NCBI RefSeq assembly: GCF_020567375.1
Contig: NZ_JAJBZM010000003.1
Location: 247,449-311,448, forward strand
Length of the DNA: 64,000 nucleotides
DNA from: Janibacter melonis
GTDB lineage: Bacteria; Actinomycetota; Actinomycetes; Actinomycetales; Dermatophilaceae
Reading direction: 5' to 3'
The position numbers and the translations under genes were made by a program. Below, piece by piece: positions 10,716 through 18,900 of this stretch (positions are counted from its first letter, which is position 1; every line of letters starts with the position of its first letter). The notes below the pieces were generated by a model. The model was not told the DNA's origin and ran no database searches. It saw only the letters and a program-made list of their open reading frames with translations.

Positions 10716-11264
10716 ATGAGCACCGACGCGCAGCCGATCCGTCACGTCGTCGTCATGGGGGTGTCCGGCGCCGGCAAGACGACCCTCGCCGAGGGGGTCG
10801 TCGCCGCGACCGGCTGGGCCTTCCTCGAGGGCGACCGGCTGCACCCCGAGGCCAACATCGCGAAGATGGCTGACGGCCACCCGCTGACCGACGAGGACCG
10901 CTGGCCGTGGCTGCGGGCGATCGGGGAGTGGATCAGCGACCGCGAGGCGAAGGGGGAGAGCGCGGTCATCGCGTGCTCGGCGCTCAAGCGCTCCTACCGC
11001 GACCTCCTGCGCGAGGGGCGCGAGCACGTCGAGTTCTTCCTCCTCGACGTCCCCGAGGAGGAGCTGTACCGGCGGCTGGAGACCCGCGAGGGCCACTACA
11101 TGAAGGCGTCGATGCTGCGCTCCCAGCTCGACACCCTCGAGCCCTTCGGGGCGGACGAGCCCGCGCGCACCCTGCGCTCCGACGGCGACGAGGACGAGGC
11201 TCTGCGCGAGACCCTCGAGCTGCTCGGGCTGCCCGAGCAGCCGGCTCACACGGGCAGCCGGTAG
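10716..11264 (+). CDS. gntK: Gluconokinase
   Basis: Phosphorylates D-gluconate to 6-phosphogluconate, feeding the pentose phosphate pathway. It has 182 residues, with P-loop GVSGAGKT at about 15-22, then the family block FLEGDRLHPEANIAKMADG and later HVEFFLLDVPEEELYRRL. A TAGGTT hexamer ends six bases before the ATG, so it may be transcribed leaderless and separately from argA 21 bases upstream. Its last 19 bases overlap the 3' end of mutY on the other strand, an unusually tight tail-to-tail arrangement. Confidence 0.93.
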   Translation: MSTDAQPIRHVVVMGVSGAGKTTLAEGVVAATGWAFLEGDRLHPEANIAKMADGHPLTDEDRWPWLRAIGEWISDREAKGESAVIACSALKRSYRDLLREGREHVEFFLLDVPEEELYRRLETREGHYMKASMLRSQLDTLEPFGADEPARTLRSDGDEDEALRETLELLGLPEQPAHTGSR

Positions 11265-12136
11265 CCCTCGCCGTCGGGCTCGACGAGCCCGTCCTCGACG
11301 AGACCGGCCAGGCAGCGGTCCACCTTCGCCGGGTCCTGCGGCCACACCTGCGCGACCTGCTCGCGGCTCACCGAGCCGACGCTCTCCCGCAGCAGCTGCA
11401 CGACCCGGCCGCGCACCTGCCGGTCCGTGCCGTGCCATGCCTGACCGCGCCGCACGGGTCCGTCATGGGCCGGTGACCCCGCCCGGCGCCACGCGCACAG
11501 GTCGCTCACCGGGCACTCCTCGCAGCGCGGGGAGCGGGCCGTGCACACGAGCGCCCCGAGCTCCATGACCGCGGCGTTCCACGCGTTGGCGTCGTCCGTC
11601 TCGGGCGGCATCGCGCCCGCGGCGAGCCGGGCCTCGTGCGCGGTGAGAGCGGGGGCGGCCTGGGCACGCCCCTCGAGCGCCCGGGCGAGGACCCGGCGCA
11701 CGTTCGTGTCGACGACGACCTCGGGCAGGCCGTGCGCGAAGGACGCCACGGCGGCCGCGGTGTAGGCGCCGACACCGGGCAGGGCGAGGAGGTCCTGCGG
11801 GCTCGTCGGCACCTCGCCGTCGTGCCGCTCGACCATGGCGACCGCCGCCTCGCGCAGCCGCAGCGCGCGGCGCGGGTAGCCCAGCCGCCCCCACAGCCGT
11901 ACCGCGTCACCGGGAGCAGCGGATGCCAGGTCGGCGGGCGTCGGCCACCGACGCATCCACTCCTGCCAGATCGGCACCACCCGGGCGACCGGGGTCTGCT
12001 GCGACATCACCTCGGAGACGAAGACCTCCCAGGGCGTCGTGCCGGCTGCCCGCCACGGCAGGTCGCGGGCGTGCTCGTCGAACCAGCTCAGCACCCGTCG
12101 GTGGACGTGCGCCAGCTCGGTCTCAGCGGTGCTCAC
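11246..12136 (-). CDS. mutY: MutY, A/G-specific adenine DNA glycosylase
   Basis: Removes adenine mispaired with 8-oxoguanine. I take the GTG at 12136 (VSTAETELAHVHRRV), giving 296 residues, the normal short actinobacterial length. The catalytic Glu is in SEVMSQQTPVARV, the helix-hairpin-helix is LLALPGVGAYTAAAVASF, and the catalytic Asp is in VVVDTNVRRVLAR. An iron-sulfur cluster motif C-x6-C-x2-C-x5-C (CTARSPRCEECPVSDLC) follows. The C-terminal NUDIX-like domain is reduced to a short winged-helix-like tail. It lies 23 bases downstream of disA on the same strand, so it probably belongs to the radA-disA transcript. Confidence 0.95.
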   Translation of the reverse strand: MSTAETELAHVHRRVLSWFDEHARDLPWRAAGTTPWEVFVSEVMSQQTPVARVVPIWQEWMRRWPTPADLASAAPGDAVRLWGRLGYPRRALRLREAAVAMVERHDGEVPTSPQDLLALPGVGAYTAAAVASFAHGLPEVVVDTNVRRVLARALEGRAQAAPALTAHEARLAAGAMPPETDDANAWNAAVMELGALVCTARSPRCEECPVSDLCAWRRAGSPAHDGPVRRGQAWHGTDRQVRGRVVQLLRESVGSVSREQVAQVWPQDPAKVDRCLAGLVEDGLVEPDGEGYRLPV

Positions 12137-12159
12137 GACGGACCTCGGCCTCGACCGGG

Positions 12160-13236
12160 TCAGACGTAGCGCTCGAGGATGGAGGTCTCGGCCAGGCGAG
12201 ACAGCCCCTCGCGCACGAGGCGGGCGCGGCCCTCGCCGACGCCCTCGACGGTCATGAGGTCGTCGATGCCGGCGGCGAGCAGGCGCTGCAGCCCGCCGAA
12301 CTGGTTGACGAGGCGCTCGATGATCAGGCCCGGCAGACGGGGGACCTTCGACAGGATGCGGAAGCCGAGCGGGCTGACCGTCGCGTCGAGGTTCTCGCCG
12401 ACGATGGAGAAGCCGAGGGTCTTCGCGCACGCGCCGAGGTCGAGCAGCGCCGTCGGGTCGAGCGCGGCGAGCGAGGCCATCATCTCCTCGACCGTCGGCG
12501 GGTTCGAGGCGCTCGGCGCGTAGTCGCGCGCGACCCACATGAGGTCGTCCTGCAGGCCGGCGGTGAGCTCCTCGAGCTGGAGGGTGAGCAGACGACCCTC
12601 GGTGCCCAGCTCGACGACGTAGCTCTCGATCTCCTCGCTGATGCGGCGCACCATCTCGAGGCGCTGCAGCACCGAGGCGACGTCGCGGACCGTGACGAGG
12701 TCCTCGATCTCGAGCGCCGAGAGGGTGCTCGTCACCTCGTCGAGCCGGGCCTTGTAGCGCTCGAGGGTCTGCAGGGCCTGGTTGGCGTACGACACGAGCT
12801 CGGAGGCGGGCTTGACGACGTGGCGACGTCCGCCGACGTAGAGCGCGATGATGCGCATCGACTGGCTCACCGAGACGACGGGGTGACCGGTCTGGCGGGC
12901 GACCCGCTCTGCGGTGCGGTGCCGGGTGCCGGACTCCTGGGTCTCGATGCTCGGGTCGGGCAGGAGCTGGGTGCCGGCCCGCAGGATGCGGTTGGAGCCG
13001 CGGTCGAGGACGATCGCGCCGTCCATCTTGGCCAGCTCGCGCAGACGCGTCGAGGAGAACTCGATGTCGAGGGGGAAGCCGCCGGTCGCGATCTGCTCGA
13101 CGACCCGGTCGTGGCCGAGGACGACGAGGGCCCCGGTGTTGCCGCGCAGGATGCGCTCGAGGCCGTCGCGCAGCTCGGTGCCGGGCGCGACCGCGGCCAG
13201 GGTCGCCCGGAGCAGGTCGTCGTCGTGGTCGGACAC
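12160..13236 (-). CDS. disA: DisA, diadenylate cyclase and DNA integrity scanner
   Basis: Makes cyclic di-AMP from two ATP and scans DNA for branched structures. It has 358 residues with a GTG start. The DAC domain at the N terminus has the two active-site motifs DGA (72-74) and RHRT (105-108). A helical linker follows, and the C terminus has helix-hairpin-helix repeats (MTVEGVGEGRARLVREGL) for DNA binding. It starts ten bases after radA, the conserved radA-disA pair in which RadA is known to restrain DisA. It is the only cyclic di-AMP synthase gene visible in the window. Confidence 0.97.
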   Translation of the reverse strand: MSDHDDDLLRATLAAVAPGTELRDGLERILRGNTGALVVLGHDRVVEQIATGGFPLDIEFSSTRLRELAKMDGAIVLDRGSNRILRAGTQLLPDPSIETQESGTRHRTAERVARQTGHPVVSVSQSMRIIALYVGGRRHVVKPASELVSYANQALQTLERYKARLDEVTSTLSALEIEDLVTVRDVASVLQRLEMVRRISEEIESYVVELGTEGRLLTLQLEELTAGLQDDLMWVARDYAPSASNPPTVEEMMASLAALDPTALLDLGACAKTLGFSIVGENLDATVSPLGFRILSKVPRLPGLIIERLVNQFGGLQRLLAAGIDDLMTVEGVGEGRARLVREGLSRLAETSILERYV

Positions 13237-13246
13237 GAGCGTGAGT

Positions 13247-14632
13247 CTAGGTCCCCGCGGGTGCGCTCGCCGACGAGCGCGAGCGGGCCTGCTCGATGGC
13301 GCTCGAGAGGTCGCTCACCTCGACGACCTCCATCCGGGGCGGGGGCGTGCTGTCGGCGAGCGCCCCCACCGGCACGAGCGCCGTCGTGAAGCCCAGGCGC
13401 GAGGCCTCGAGGAGGCGACGGGACACCCCGACGGCGGGTCGCACCTCGCCCGACAGCCCGACCTCGCCGAGCGCGAGCAGGGTGTGCGGCAGAGGCCGGT
13501 CCTGGACGGCGCTCGCGATGGCCAGGGCGACGGCGAGGTCGCTCGACGGCTCGGTGATGCGCACCCCGCCGACGGTGCTCACGTAGGTGTCGGCACGCCC
13601 GACGGGGGCCCCGGCGCGGCGGTCGAGCACCGCCATGATCATCGCCACCCGCGAGGAGTCCAGCCCCACGCTCGCCCGGCGCGGGGTGGGGATCTCGGAG
13701 GGGGCGACGAGGGCCTGGATCTCGGTGACGAGCGGACGGCGCCCCTCGAGGGTGACGGTCGCGCAGGTGCCCGGCACGGTGACGTGCCGCGAGGACAGGA
13801 AGAGCCCGCTCGGGTCCTCGAGCCCGTGGATGCCGGTGTCGGTGAGGTCGAAGCACCCGACCTCGTCGGTCGGGCCGTACCTGTTCTTCACCGCCCGCAC
13901 GAGCCGCAGCCGCGAGTGGCGGTCGCCGTCGAACTGCACGACGACGTCGACGAGGTGCTCGAGCATCCGCGGCCCGGCGATCGAGCCGTCCTTCGTCACG
14001 TGGCCGACGAGCAGCATCGCGATGCCCGCGGCCTTCGCCCGCTGGATGAGGGCTCCGGCGACCTCGCGCACCTGGCTGACGTTGCCCGCCGCGCCGTCGA
14101 CCTCGCCCGAGGCGAGGGTCTGCACGGAGTCGACGACGGCCAGCGCCGGGGCGCGCTCGTCGAGGTGCGCCAGGACGGTGCCCAGGTCGGTCTCGCTCGT
14201 GAGGTAGAGCTCGTCGGCGAGGGCGCCGATGCGCTGGGCCCGGGCCCTCACCTGCGCCGCTGACTCCTCGCCGCTCACGTAGAGGACGGGCCGGTGGGCC
14301 GCTGCACGCGCGGCGACGTCGAGCAGCAGCGTCGACTTGCCGATGCCCGGCTCGCCGGCGACGAGGACGACCGAGCCGGGCACGATGCCCCCGCCGAGCA
14401 CCCGGTCGAACTCGCCGACCCCGGTGCTCCACGACTGCGCGTCCTCGGCGGCGACCTGCGCGATCGGCTGCGCGGACCGCTCGACCCGCCGGGCCGCGGT
14501 TGTGCGCACGGTGGCCGCGCCGATCTCGACGAGCGTGCCCCAGGCCTGGCACTCGCCGCAGCGGCCGACCCACTTCACGGTGGTCCACCCGCACTCGGAG
14601 CACCGGTACCCGGGAGACTTCGTCGCTGCCAT
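13247..14632 (-). CDS. radA: RadA/Sms DNA repair ATPase
   Basis: A RecA-related helicase that processes recombination branches. I prefer the ATG at 14632 (461 residues) over the TTG at 14641. The N-terminal zinc finger uses Cys11, 14, 25 and 28. Walker A GEPGIGKST lies at 93-101, the family-specific KNRYGPTDEVG motif near residue 250, and a Lon-like C-terminal domain from about 290 on. It is followed at ten bases by disA. The gene upstream on the same strand ends 57 bases before this start, with a small hairpin between, so radA probably also has its own promoter. Confidence 0.97.
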   Translation of the reverse strand: MAATKSPGYRCSECGWTTVKWVGRCGECQAWGTLVEIGAATVRTTAARRVERSAQPIAQVAAEDAQSWSTGVGEFDRVLGGGIVPGSVVLVAGEPGIGKSTLLLDVAARAAAHRPVLYVSGEESAAQVRARAQRIGALADELYLTSETDLGTVLAHLDERAPALAVVDSVQTLASGEVDGAAGNVSQVREVAGALIQRAKAAGIAMLLVGHVTKDGSIAGPRMLEHLVDVVVQFDGDRHSRLRLVRAVKNRYGPTDEVGCFDLTDTGIHGLEDPSGLFLSSRHVTVPGTCATVTLEGRRPLVTEIQALVAPSEIPTPRRASVGLDSSRVAMIMAVLDRRAGAPVGRADTYVSTVGGVRITEPSSDLAVALAIASAVQDRPLPHTLLALGEVGLSGEVRPAVGVSRRLLEASRLGFTTALVPVGALADSTPPPRMEVVEVSDLSSAIEQARSRSSASAPAGT

Positions 14633-14677
14633 GCCGGTCAACCTACGTGGGCGGCCCGACAGCCCCGGCGGCCCCGG

Positions 14678-14701
14678 GCGAAGGGGGGCTCACCCCTTCG
14701 C
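14678..14701 (-). terminator. Small hairpin between the Cys-rich gene and radA
   Basis: Nine-base arms GCGAAGGGG and CCCCTTCGC flank a six-base loop and span the stop codon of the minus-strand gene ending at 14690. It is another inverted pair of the window-wide octamer. It may weaken read-through into radA; the stem is short, so confidence is moderate. Confidence 0.45.
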
Positions 14702-15511
14702 GTCGGCCGCCAGCGTCGCCGGGTGGACGAGGAGGGGGAGCAGGGCTCGGCCCTGCGGCGAGGTGCGCCCGGAGGGGGCGCGCACCGCGTCGACGAGCGC
14801 GAGGTGGGCCTCGCAGTGCTCGACGAGGGCCGCGTAGGCAGGGGCTCCCATGAGCTCGACGAGACCGTCGCGCTCGGTGACGTACACGGGGTCGGCCGCG
14901 ACGTGCGCGTCGGGGCTGCCCGAGCAGTACCAGTCGAGGTCGTGCCCGCCGGGGCCCCAGCCGCGCCGGTCGTACTCGCCGATGCTCACCTCGAGATAGC
15001 TCGTCTCGTCGGGCAGCTCGACGGTGCGGTAGGTGCGCCGGATCGGCAGCTGCCAGCACACGTCGGGCTTGACGGTGTGCGGCGGCACGCCCTCGAGCAC
15101 CGCGTGCTGGTGCAGGGCGCAGCCCGCCCCGGCGGGGAAGCCCGGGCGGTTCAGGAAGATGCAGCCGCCGTCGACGACCTTGGTCTTGCGGGCGCCGTCC
15201 TCGCGCTCGGTCCACGCCGTGAGCCGGGTCGAGCCGGGGTGCAGCTGCCACTCGTCCTCGCCGAGCCGCTTCGCGACCGCACGGACCCGCTCGACGTCGT
15301 CGTCGTCGGTGAGGTGCGCGCCGAGGGTGCAGCAGCCGTTGTCGGGGTGATCGGCGTCGATCCCGCAGCAGCCCTGCCCGAAGATGCAGGTCCACCGCGA
15401 GGTCAGCCAGGTGAGGTCGCAGCGCATGCGCTGGCCCTCCTGCCCGGGGTCGTCGAACTCGACCCAGGTGCGCGGGGTGCCCAGCGGCGTCTCGCCAGCG
15501 TGCTCGCTCAT
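14690..15511 (-). CDS. Cys-rich conserved hypothetical protein
   Basis: A 273-residue cytosolic protein that I cannot assign to a function. Its cysteines are striking: Cys31, 42, 48, 49, 60 and 61 in the first quarter ([21 protein letters not shown]), then [25 protein letters not shown] and WYCSG. The spacing suggests a bound metal or iron-sulfur centre and resembles DUF3109/YkgJ-like proteins; that is inference. It lies upstream of radA on the same strand, in a neighbourhood of DNA-repair genes, and diverges from ppx. The start region has 35 bases between the two divergent genes. Confidence 0.7.
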   Translation of the reverse strand: MSEHAGETPLGTPRTWVEFDDPGQEGQRMRCDLTWLTSRWTCIFGQGCCGIDADHPDNGCCTLGAHLTDDDDVERVRAVAKRLGEDEWQLHPGSTRLTAWTEREDGARKTKVVDGGCIFLNRPGFPAGAGCALHQHAVLEGVPPHTVKPDVCWQLPIRRTYRTVELPDETSYLEVSIGEYDRRGWGPGGHDLDWYCSGSPDAHVAADPVYVTERDGLVELMGAPAYAALVEHCEAHLALVDAVRAPSGRTSPQGRALLPLLVHPATLAADAKG

Positions 15512-15546
15512 CGCGGGTCACCCTACGGCCCGTAGTGTGTCGACCC

Positions 15547-16476
15547 ATGCGCCTCGGGGTCATCGACGTCGGATCCAACACGGTCCACCTGCTCGTGGTC
15601 GACGCGCACCGCGGCGCGCAACCGCTGCCGGCGACGTCGCACAAGATCGAGCTCCGGCTAGCCGAGCACGTCCTCGACGACGGCCGGGTGCGCGACTCGG
15701 GCACCGAGCGCCTCACCCGCTTCGTCGCCGAGTGCCTCGAGGTGGCCGACGAGCAGGGCGTCGAGGAGACCCTCGCCTTCGCCACGAGCGCGATCCGTGA
15801 GGCCCCCAACGGCGAGGAGGTCCTCGCCCACGTGCGCGAGCGCACCGGGGTCGAGCTGCGGGTCCTGTCCGGGGAGGACGAGTCGCGCCTGACCTTCCTC
15901 GCCGCGCGGCGGTGGGCCGGCTGGTCCGCGGGCAAGCTCCTCGTCCTCGACATCGGCGGCGGCTCGCTCGAGGTCGCGGTCGGCACCGACGAGGACCCCG
16001 ACGTCGCCCTGTCCTTCCTCCTCGGCGCCGGTCGGGTGACCCGAGAGCTGCTCGGGGGGGACCCCCCTTCGCCCGCCGAGGTGCGTGCCGCGCGCAAGGC
16101 GGTCCGGGCCGAGCTGGCCCGCCACATCCGCCCGCTCGCCAAGGCGGGCGCCCCCGACCGGGTCGTCGGCACGAGCAAGACGATGCGCTCCCTGGCGCGC
16201 ATCGCCGGCGCCGCACCCTCGGCCGAGGGCCCCTACGTCAGCCGCGTCCTCACCCTCGAGGACGTCACCCGGACGATCGCGACGATCACGCCGATGACCT
16301 CGGCCGAGCGCACCGGGCTGCCCGGCGTCTCGGCGTCTCGGGCCCACCAGCTCCTCGGTGGTGCGGTCGTCGCCGAGGCCGCCATGGGGCTGCTCGGCGT
16401 GGACAGCCTGCAGATCTGCCCGTGGGCCCTGCGCGAAGGGGTCATCCTGCGTTACCTCGACCACCTCGACACCTGA
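15547..16476 (+). CDS. ppx: Ppx/GppA family phosphatase (first copy)
   Basis: An exopolyphosphatase/guanosine pentaphosphate phosphatase family member, 309 residues. The acetate-kinase-like ATPase fold is marked by [17 protein letters not shown] at the start, [11 protein letters not shown], and the phosphate-binding loop [15 protein letters not shown] near residues 135-150. The position before a sugar isomerase and bldC matches Rv0496 in mycobacteria. The ATG at 15547 is preceded at eight bases by TAGTGT, so it is probably leaderless. A second Ppx-like gene lies at 61690. Which one acts on polyphosphate and which on pppGpp cannot be told from sequence. Confidence 0.9.
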   Translation: MRLGVIDVGSNTVHLLVVDAHRGAQPLPATSHKIELRLAEHVLDDGRVRDSGTERLTRFVAECLEVADEQGVEETLAFATSAIREAPNGEEVLAHVRERTGVELRVLSGEDESRLTFLAARRWAGWSAGKLLVLDIGGGSLEVAVGTDEDPDVALSFLLGAGRVTRELLGGDPPSPAEVRAARKAVRAELARHIRPLAKAGAPDRVVGTSKTMRSLARIAGAAPSAEGPYVSRVLTLEDVTRTIATITPMTSAERTGLPGVSASRAHQLLGGAVVAEAAMGLLGVDSLQICPWALREGVILRYLDHLDT

Positions 16477-16505
16477 GCCGGGGGCTGCCGGTCTACGCTC
16501 GGCAG

Positions 16506-17039
16506 ATGCCGCGCATCCCCGTGGCGCTGTCCTCGGCGTCCGTGTACCCGCAGACGACGTCCTCGGCCTTCGAGACCGCAGCGCGGCTGGGCTACGACGG
16601 GGTCGAGGTCATGGTGTGGACCGACCCGGTGAGCCAGCAGGCGGCCGCGCTGCGCGGTCTGTCCGAGCACCACGAGATGCCCGTCGTGTCGGTCCACGCA
16701 CCGACCCTGCTCCTCACGCAGCGGGTGTGGGGGCCGGACGCGTGGACGAAGGTCGACCGCTCCATCGACCTCGCGCACGACGTCGGGGCGCCCGTCGTCG
16801 TGCTCCACCCGCCCTTCCGGTGGCAGAAGGAGTACGCGCGCGCCTTCGCCGACGGGGTCGCCGAGCGGGAGCACGACCGCGACATCGTCCTCGCCGTCGA
16901 GAACATGTACCCATGGACGGCGCGAGGCCGTCAGGTCGAGGCCTACCTGCCCCACCCGCACAGCGACGTCGACCGGGCGATCATGGCGACCCGTGAGGCG
17001 GTCTTCCCCGCGCACGGTCTCGACGTCTGGGTCGACTGA
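16506..17039 (+). CDS. Shortened sugar phosphate isomerase/epimerase
   Basis: The N-terminal two thirds of an AP-endonuclease-2-like TIM barrel. [66 protein letters not shown] and AVENMYPW match the actinobacterial family (Rv0498 and relatives) closely. Those proteins run to about 275-280 residues; this one ends at 177. After AVENMYPW the sequence leaves the family, and the expected metal-ligand strands (such as the TLDLSHT block) are absent from all three frames downstream. The gene is therefore truncated or remodelled. TACGCT ends six bases before the ATG. proC, normally found between this gene and bldC, is missing. Confidence 0.75.
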   Translation: MPRIPVALSSASVYPQTTSSAFETAARLGYDGVEVMVWTDPVSQQAAALRGLSEHHEMPVVSVHAPTLLLTQRVWGPDAWTKVDRSIDLAHDVGAPVVVLHPPFRWQKEYARAFADGVAEREHDRDIVLAVENMYPWTARGRQVEAYLPHPHSDVDRAIMATREAVFPAHGLDVWVD

Positions 17040-17161
17040 CCGCCCGATCCCACCGGGACTTTCTCGGCGCTCCACGGCGTGTCGGGTGGACGTGGGCCCA
17101 CCGATTTCTCACACCCACTTCCCAGCCGTCACATGTGCCCCTATGGTTACCCTGCACAGGA

Positions 17162-17197
17162 CGTAGCCGTCCGTTGGTGACGTGCGCCAACGCTACG
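17162..17197 (+). promoter_or_regulatory. Hairpin in the bldC leader
   Basis: CGTAG pairs with CTACG and, after a five-base one-sided bulge, CGTTGG pairs with CCAACG around a nine-base loop. It ends 25 bases before the bldC start. The rest of the 183-base gap holds a CACATGTG palindrome at 17130 and a TATGGT at 17142 that could be a -10. The role is unknown; a 5' untranslated control structure is inferred. Confidence 0.45.
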
Positions 17198-17222
17198 ACC
17201 GTGCAGAGACCGAGGTGGCCAG

Positions 17223-17420
17223 ATGTCCGACGACCGACTCAGTGAGGTCCGATTCCTCACTGTTGCCGAGGTGGCCTCGATCATGCGGGTCTCGAAGATG
17301 ACCGTCTACCGGATGGTCCACAACGGCGAGCTGCCCGCCGTGCGCGTCGGTCGTTCCTTCCGCGTCCCGCAGGACGCGGTCAACGACTACCTCGACTCCT
17401 CCTTCGTCGAGACCGCCTGA
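17223..17420 (+). CDS. bldC: BldC, small MerR-like DNA-binding regulator
   Basis: A 65-residue protein that is almost entirely one winged helix-turn-helix of the MerR type, without an effector domain. The recognition region TVAEVASIMRVSKMTVYRMV and the wing GELPAVRVGRSFRVP are essentially the Streptomyces BldC sequence, which binds DNA cooperatively in asymmetric head-to-tail arrays and delays sporulation there. Its role in non-sporulating relatives is not well defined. It lies directly before bS22, as in Streptomyces and mycobacteria. A long leader with a hairpin precedes it. Confidence 0.95.
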   Translation: MSDDRLSEVRFLTVAEVASIMRVSKMTVYRMVHNGELPAVRVGRSFRVPQDAVNDYLDSSFVETA

Positions 17421-17450
17421 GCGAAGGGGGGACCGGTCGCGGCCCCACGT

Positions 17451-17479
17451 TTGGGGCACGGAGCGGGGCCGGATAGGCT
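17451..17479 (+). promoter_or_regulatory. Predicted promoter of the bS22 gene
   Basis: TTGGGG at 17451 and TAGGCT at 17474 are separated by 17 bases, an acceptable housekeeping layout. It would give a leader of about 120 bases before bS22. The leader is GC-rich with no obvious ORF. The call is by pattern only. Confidence 0.45.
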
Positions 17480-17606
17480 TGGCGACCGACTCTCACGACT
17501 ACCGGTCGGCACGGCGTGCTGCAGCACATCGCGCGCCTGCACCGCCGCCGGCCGAGGAGCACCAGAGGTCGCCTCACGGCGGCCGACCGACCACGAAGGA
17601 CGTTGC

Positions 17607-17705
17607 ATGGGTTCTGTCATCAAGAAGCGCCGCAAGCGGATGGCGAAGAAGAAGCACCGCAAGCTGCTGCGCAAGACGCGTCACCAGCGCCGCAACAAGA
17701 AGTGA
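17607..17705 (+). CDS. Small ribosomal subunit protein bS22
   Basis: A 32-residue, extremely basic peptide: MGSVIKKRRKRMAKKKHRKL, then LRKTRHQRRNKK. It is the actinobacterial AURKAIP1/COX24-domain protein (Rv0500B type), seen in mycobacterial 30S structures as bS22. A GAAGGA ribosome site stands ahead of the ATG. The place between bldC and an epimerase gene is conserved. It is followed immediately by a strong terminator, so it is expressed largely from its own promoter. Confidence 0.93.
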   Translation: MGSVIKKRRKRMAKKKHRKLLRKTRHQRRNKK

Positions 17706-17710
17706 GCGCC

Positions 17711-17745
17711 CGAAGGGGCCCCGACCGCCGGTCGGGGCCCCTTCG
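17711..17745 (+). terminator. Terminator after bS22
   Basis: A perfect 16-base stem (CGAAGGGGCCCCGACC and its complement) with a three-base loop starts five bases after the stop codon. The outer ends are again the octamer CGAAGGGG. Confidence 0.92.
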
Positions 17746-17850
17746 CGCACCCGTCGTGGGACGACTCACGCAGCCCGGGCCCGTGCGCGGCGCACATCGT
17801 GGCGTGCCGCTGGTTACGCTCGACGCGTCGTCGACCAGAAGGAGTGATCC

Positions 17851-18900
17851 GTGGCGAGCACCGTGCTCATCACCGGGGTGTCCCGCCACCTCGGAGGCGC
17901 CTACGCCCGCCGGCTGAGCGCGGAGGAGTCCGTCGGGCGGATCATCGGCGTGGACGTCGTGCCCCCGCGCCACGGCATCGGCCGGGCCGAGTTCGTCCGG
18001 GCCGACATCCGCAGCCCCCTCATCGCGCGGATCATCGCCGACCACGACGTCGACACGGTCGTGCACATGGCGGTCATCGCCACCCCGGCGGCGAGCGGCG
18101 GGCGCACGACGCAGAAGGAGATCAACGTCATCGGGACGATGCAGCTCCTCGCGGCCTGCCAGAAGGCGCCCGCGCTGCGTCGTCTCGTCGTGAAGTCGAC
18201 GGCGGCGATCTACGGGTCGAGCCCGAAGGACCCCGCGATGTTCCGCGAGGAGTACTCGGCACGCCGGCTGCCCTCCGGGGGCTGGGGCCGTGACTCGGTC
18301 GAGGTCGAGGGCTACGTGCGGGGCTTCGCCCGCCGCCGCCCCGACGTCGAGATCACCATGCTGCGCTTCGCCAACGTCATCGGGCCCCGGGTGCGCACGG
18401 CGATGACCGACCACTTCTCGCTGCCGGTCGTCCCGCTGCCGCTGGGCTACGACGCGCGTCTGCAGTTCGTCCACGAGGACGACGTCACCGACGCCCTCGC
18501 GCACGCCGTGACCGCACCCGCCGTCGGCAGCGTCAACATCGCCGGCGACGGGATCATCACCGCCAGCCAGGCCGCGAACATCGCCGGTCGCCCCTTCGTC
18601 CCCGTGCCCCGCATCGGCACCGGTCTCGTCGCGGGGGCGCTCCAGCGCGCCGGGGTCGTCGACGCGAGCGTCGACCAGCTCGACCTGCTCGCCTTCGGGC
18701 GCGGTCTCGACACGACGAAGATGCGCCGCGAGCTGCACTTCGAGCCGCGGTACACGACGCGAGAGGCCTTCGAGTCCTTCGCGCAGACCCTGCGGCACCG
18801 GATGGTGCTGCCCGGCGGGGGCACCCGCTCGAGCTGGCGGGCCGCCGAGGCCGCCGAGCGCGCCATGTCCGTGATCGACCGCCCCGGGAAGAAGGACTGA
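17851..18900 (+). CDS. NAD-dependent epimerase/dehydratase (SDR)
   Basis: A 349-residue extended short-chain dehydrogenase/reductase like Rv0501 (galE2). A GTG start with ribosome site AGAAGGAG gives VLITGVSRHLGGAYARRL at the N terminus, a modified GxxGxxG nucleotide loop, followed by an acidic strand end (IIGVDVVPP) that suggests NAD. Later blocks are VVHMAVIATPA, KSTAAIYGSSP and RFANVIGPR. The usual YxxxK is not clearly kept (VEGYVRGFA), so the activity may be altered. Its stop overlaps the next ATG (TGATG), so it is coupled to the acyltransferase. The substrate is unknown. Confidence 0.85.
   Translation: MASTVLITGVSRHLGGAYARRLSAEESVGRIIGVDVVPPRHGIGRAEFVRADIRSPLIARIIADHDVDTVVHMAVIATPAASGGRTTQKEINVIGTMQLLAACQKAPALRRLVVKSTAAIYGSSPKDPAMFREEYSARRLPSGGWGRDSVEVEGYVRGFARRRPDVEITMLRFANVIGPRVRTAMTDHFSLPVVPLPLGYDARLQFVHEDDVTDALAHAVTAPAVGSVNIAGDGIITASQAANIAGRPFVPVPRIGTGLVAGALQRAGVVDASVDQLDLLAFGRGLDTTKMRRELHFEPRYTTREAFESFAQTLRHRMVLPGGGTRSSWRAAEAAERAMSVIDRPGKKD

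Noticed and set aside
17421-17606. Additional small gene between bldC and bS22
   Set aside because: Frames here have no ribosome site and show only Arg/Pro-rich shadow composition; promoter and leader are a better reading.
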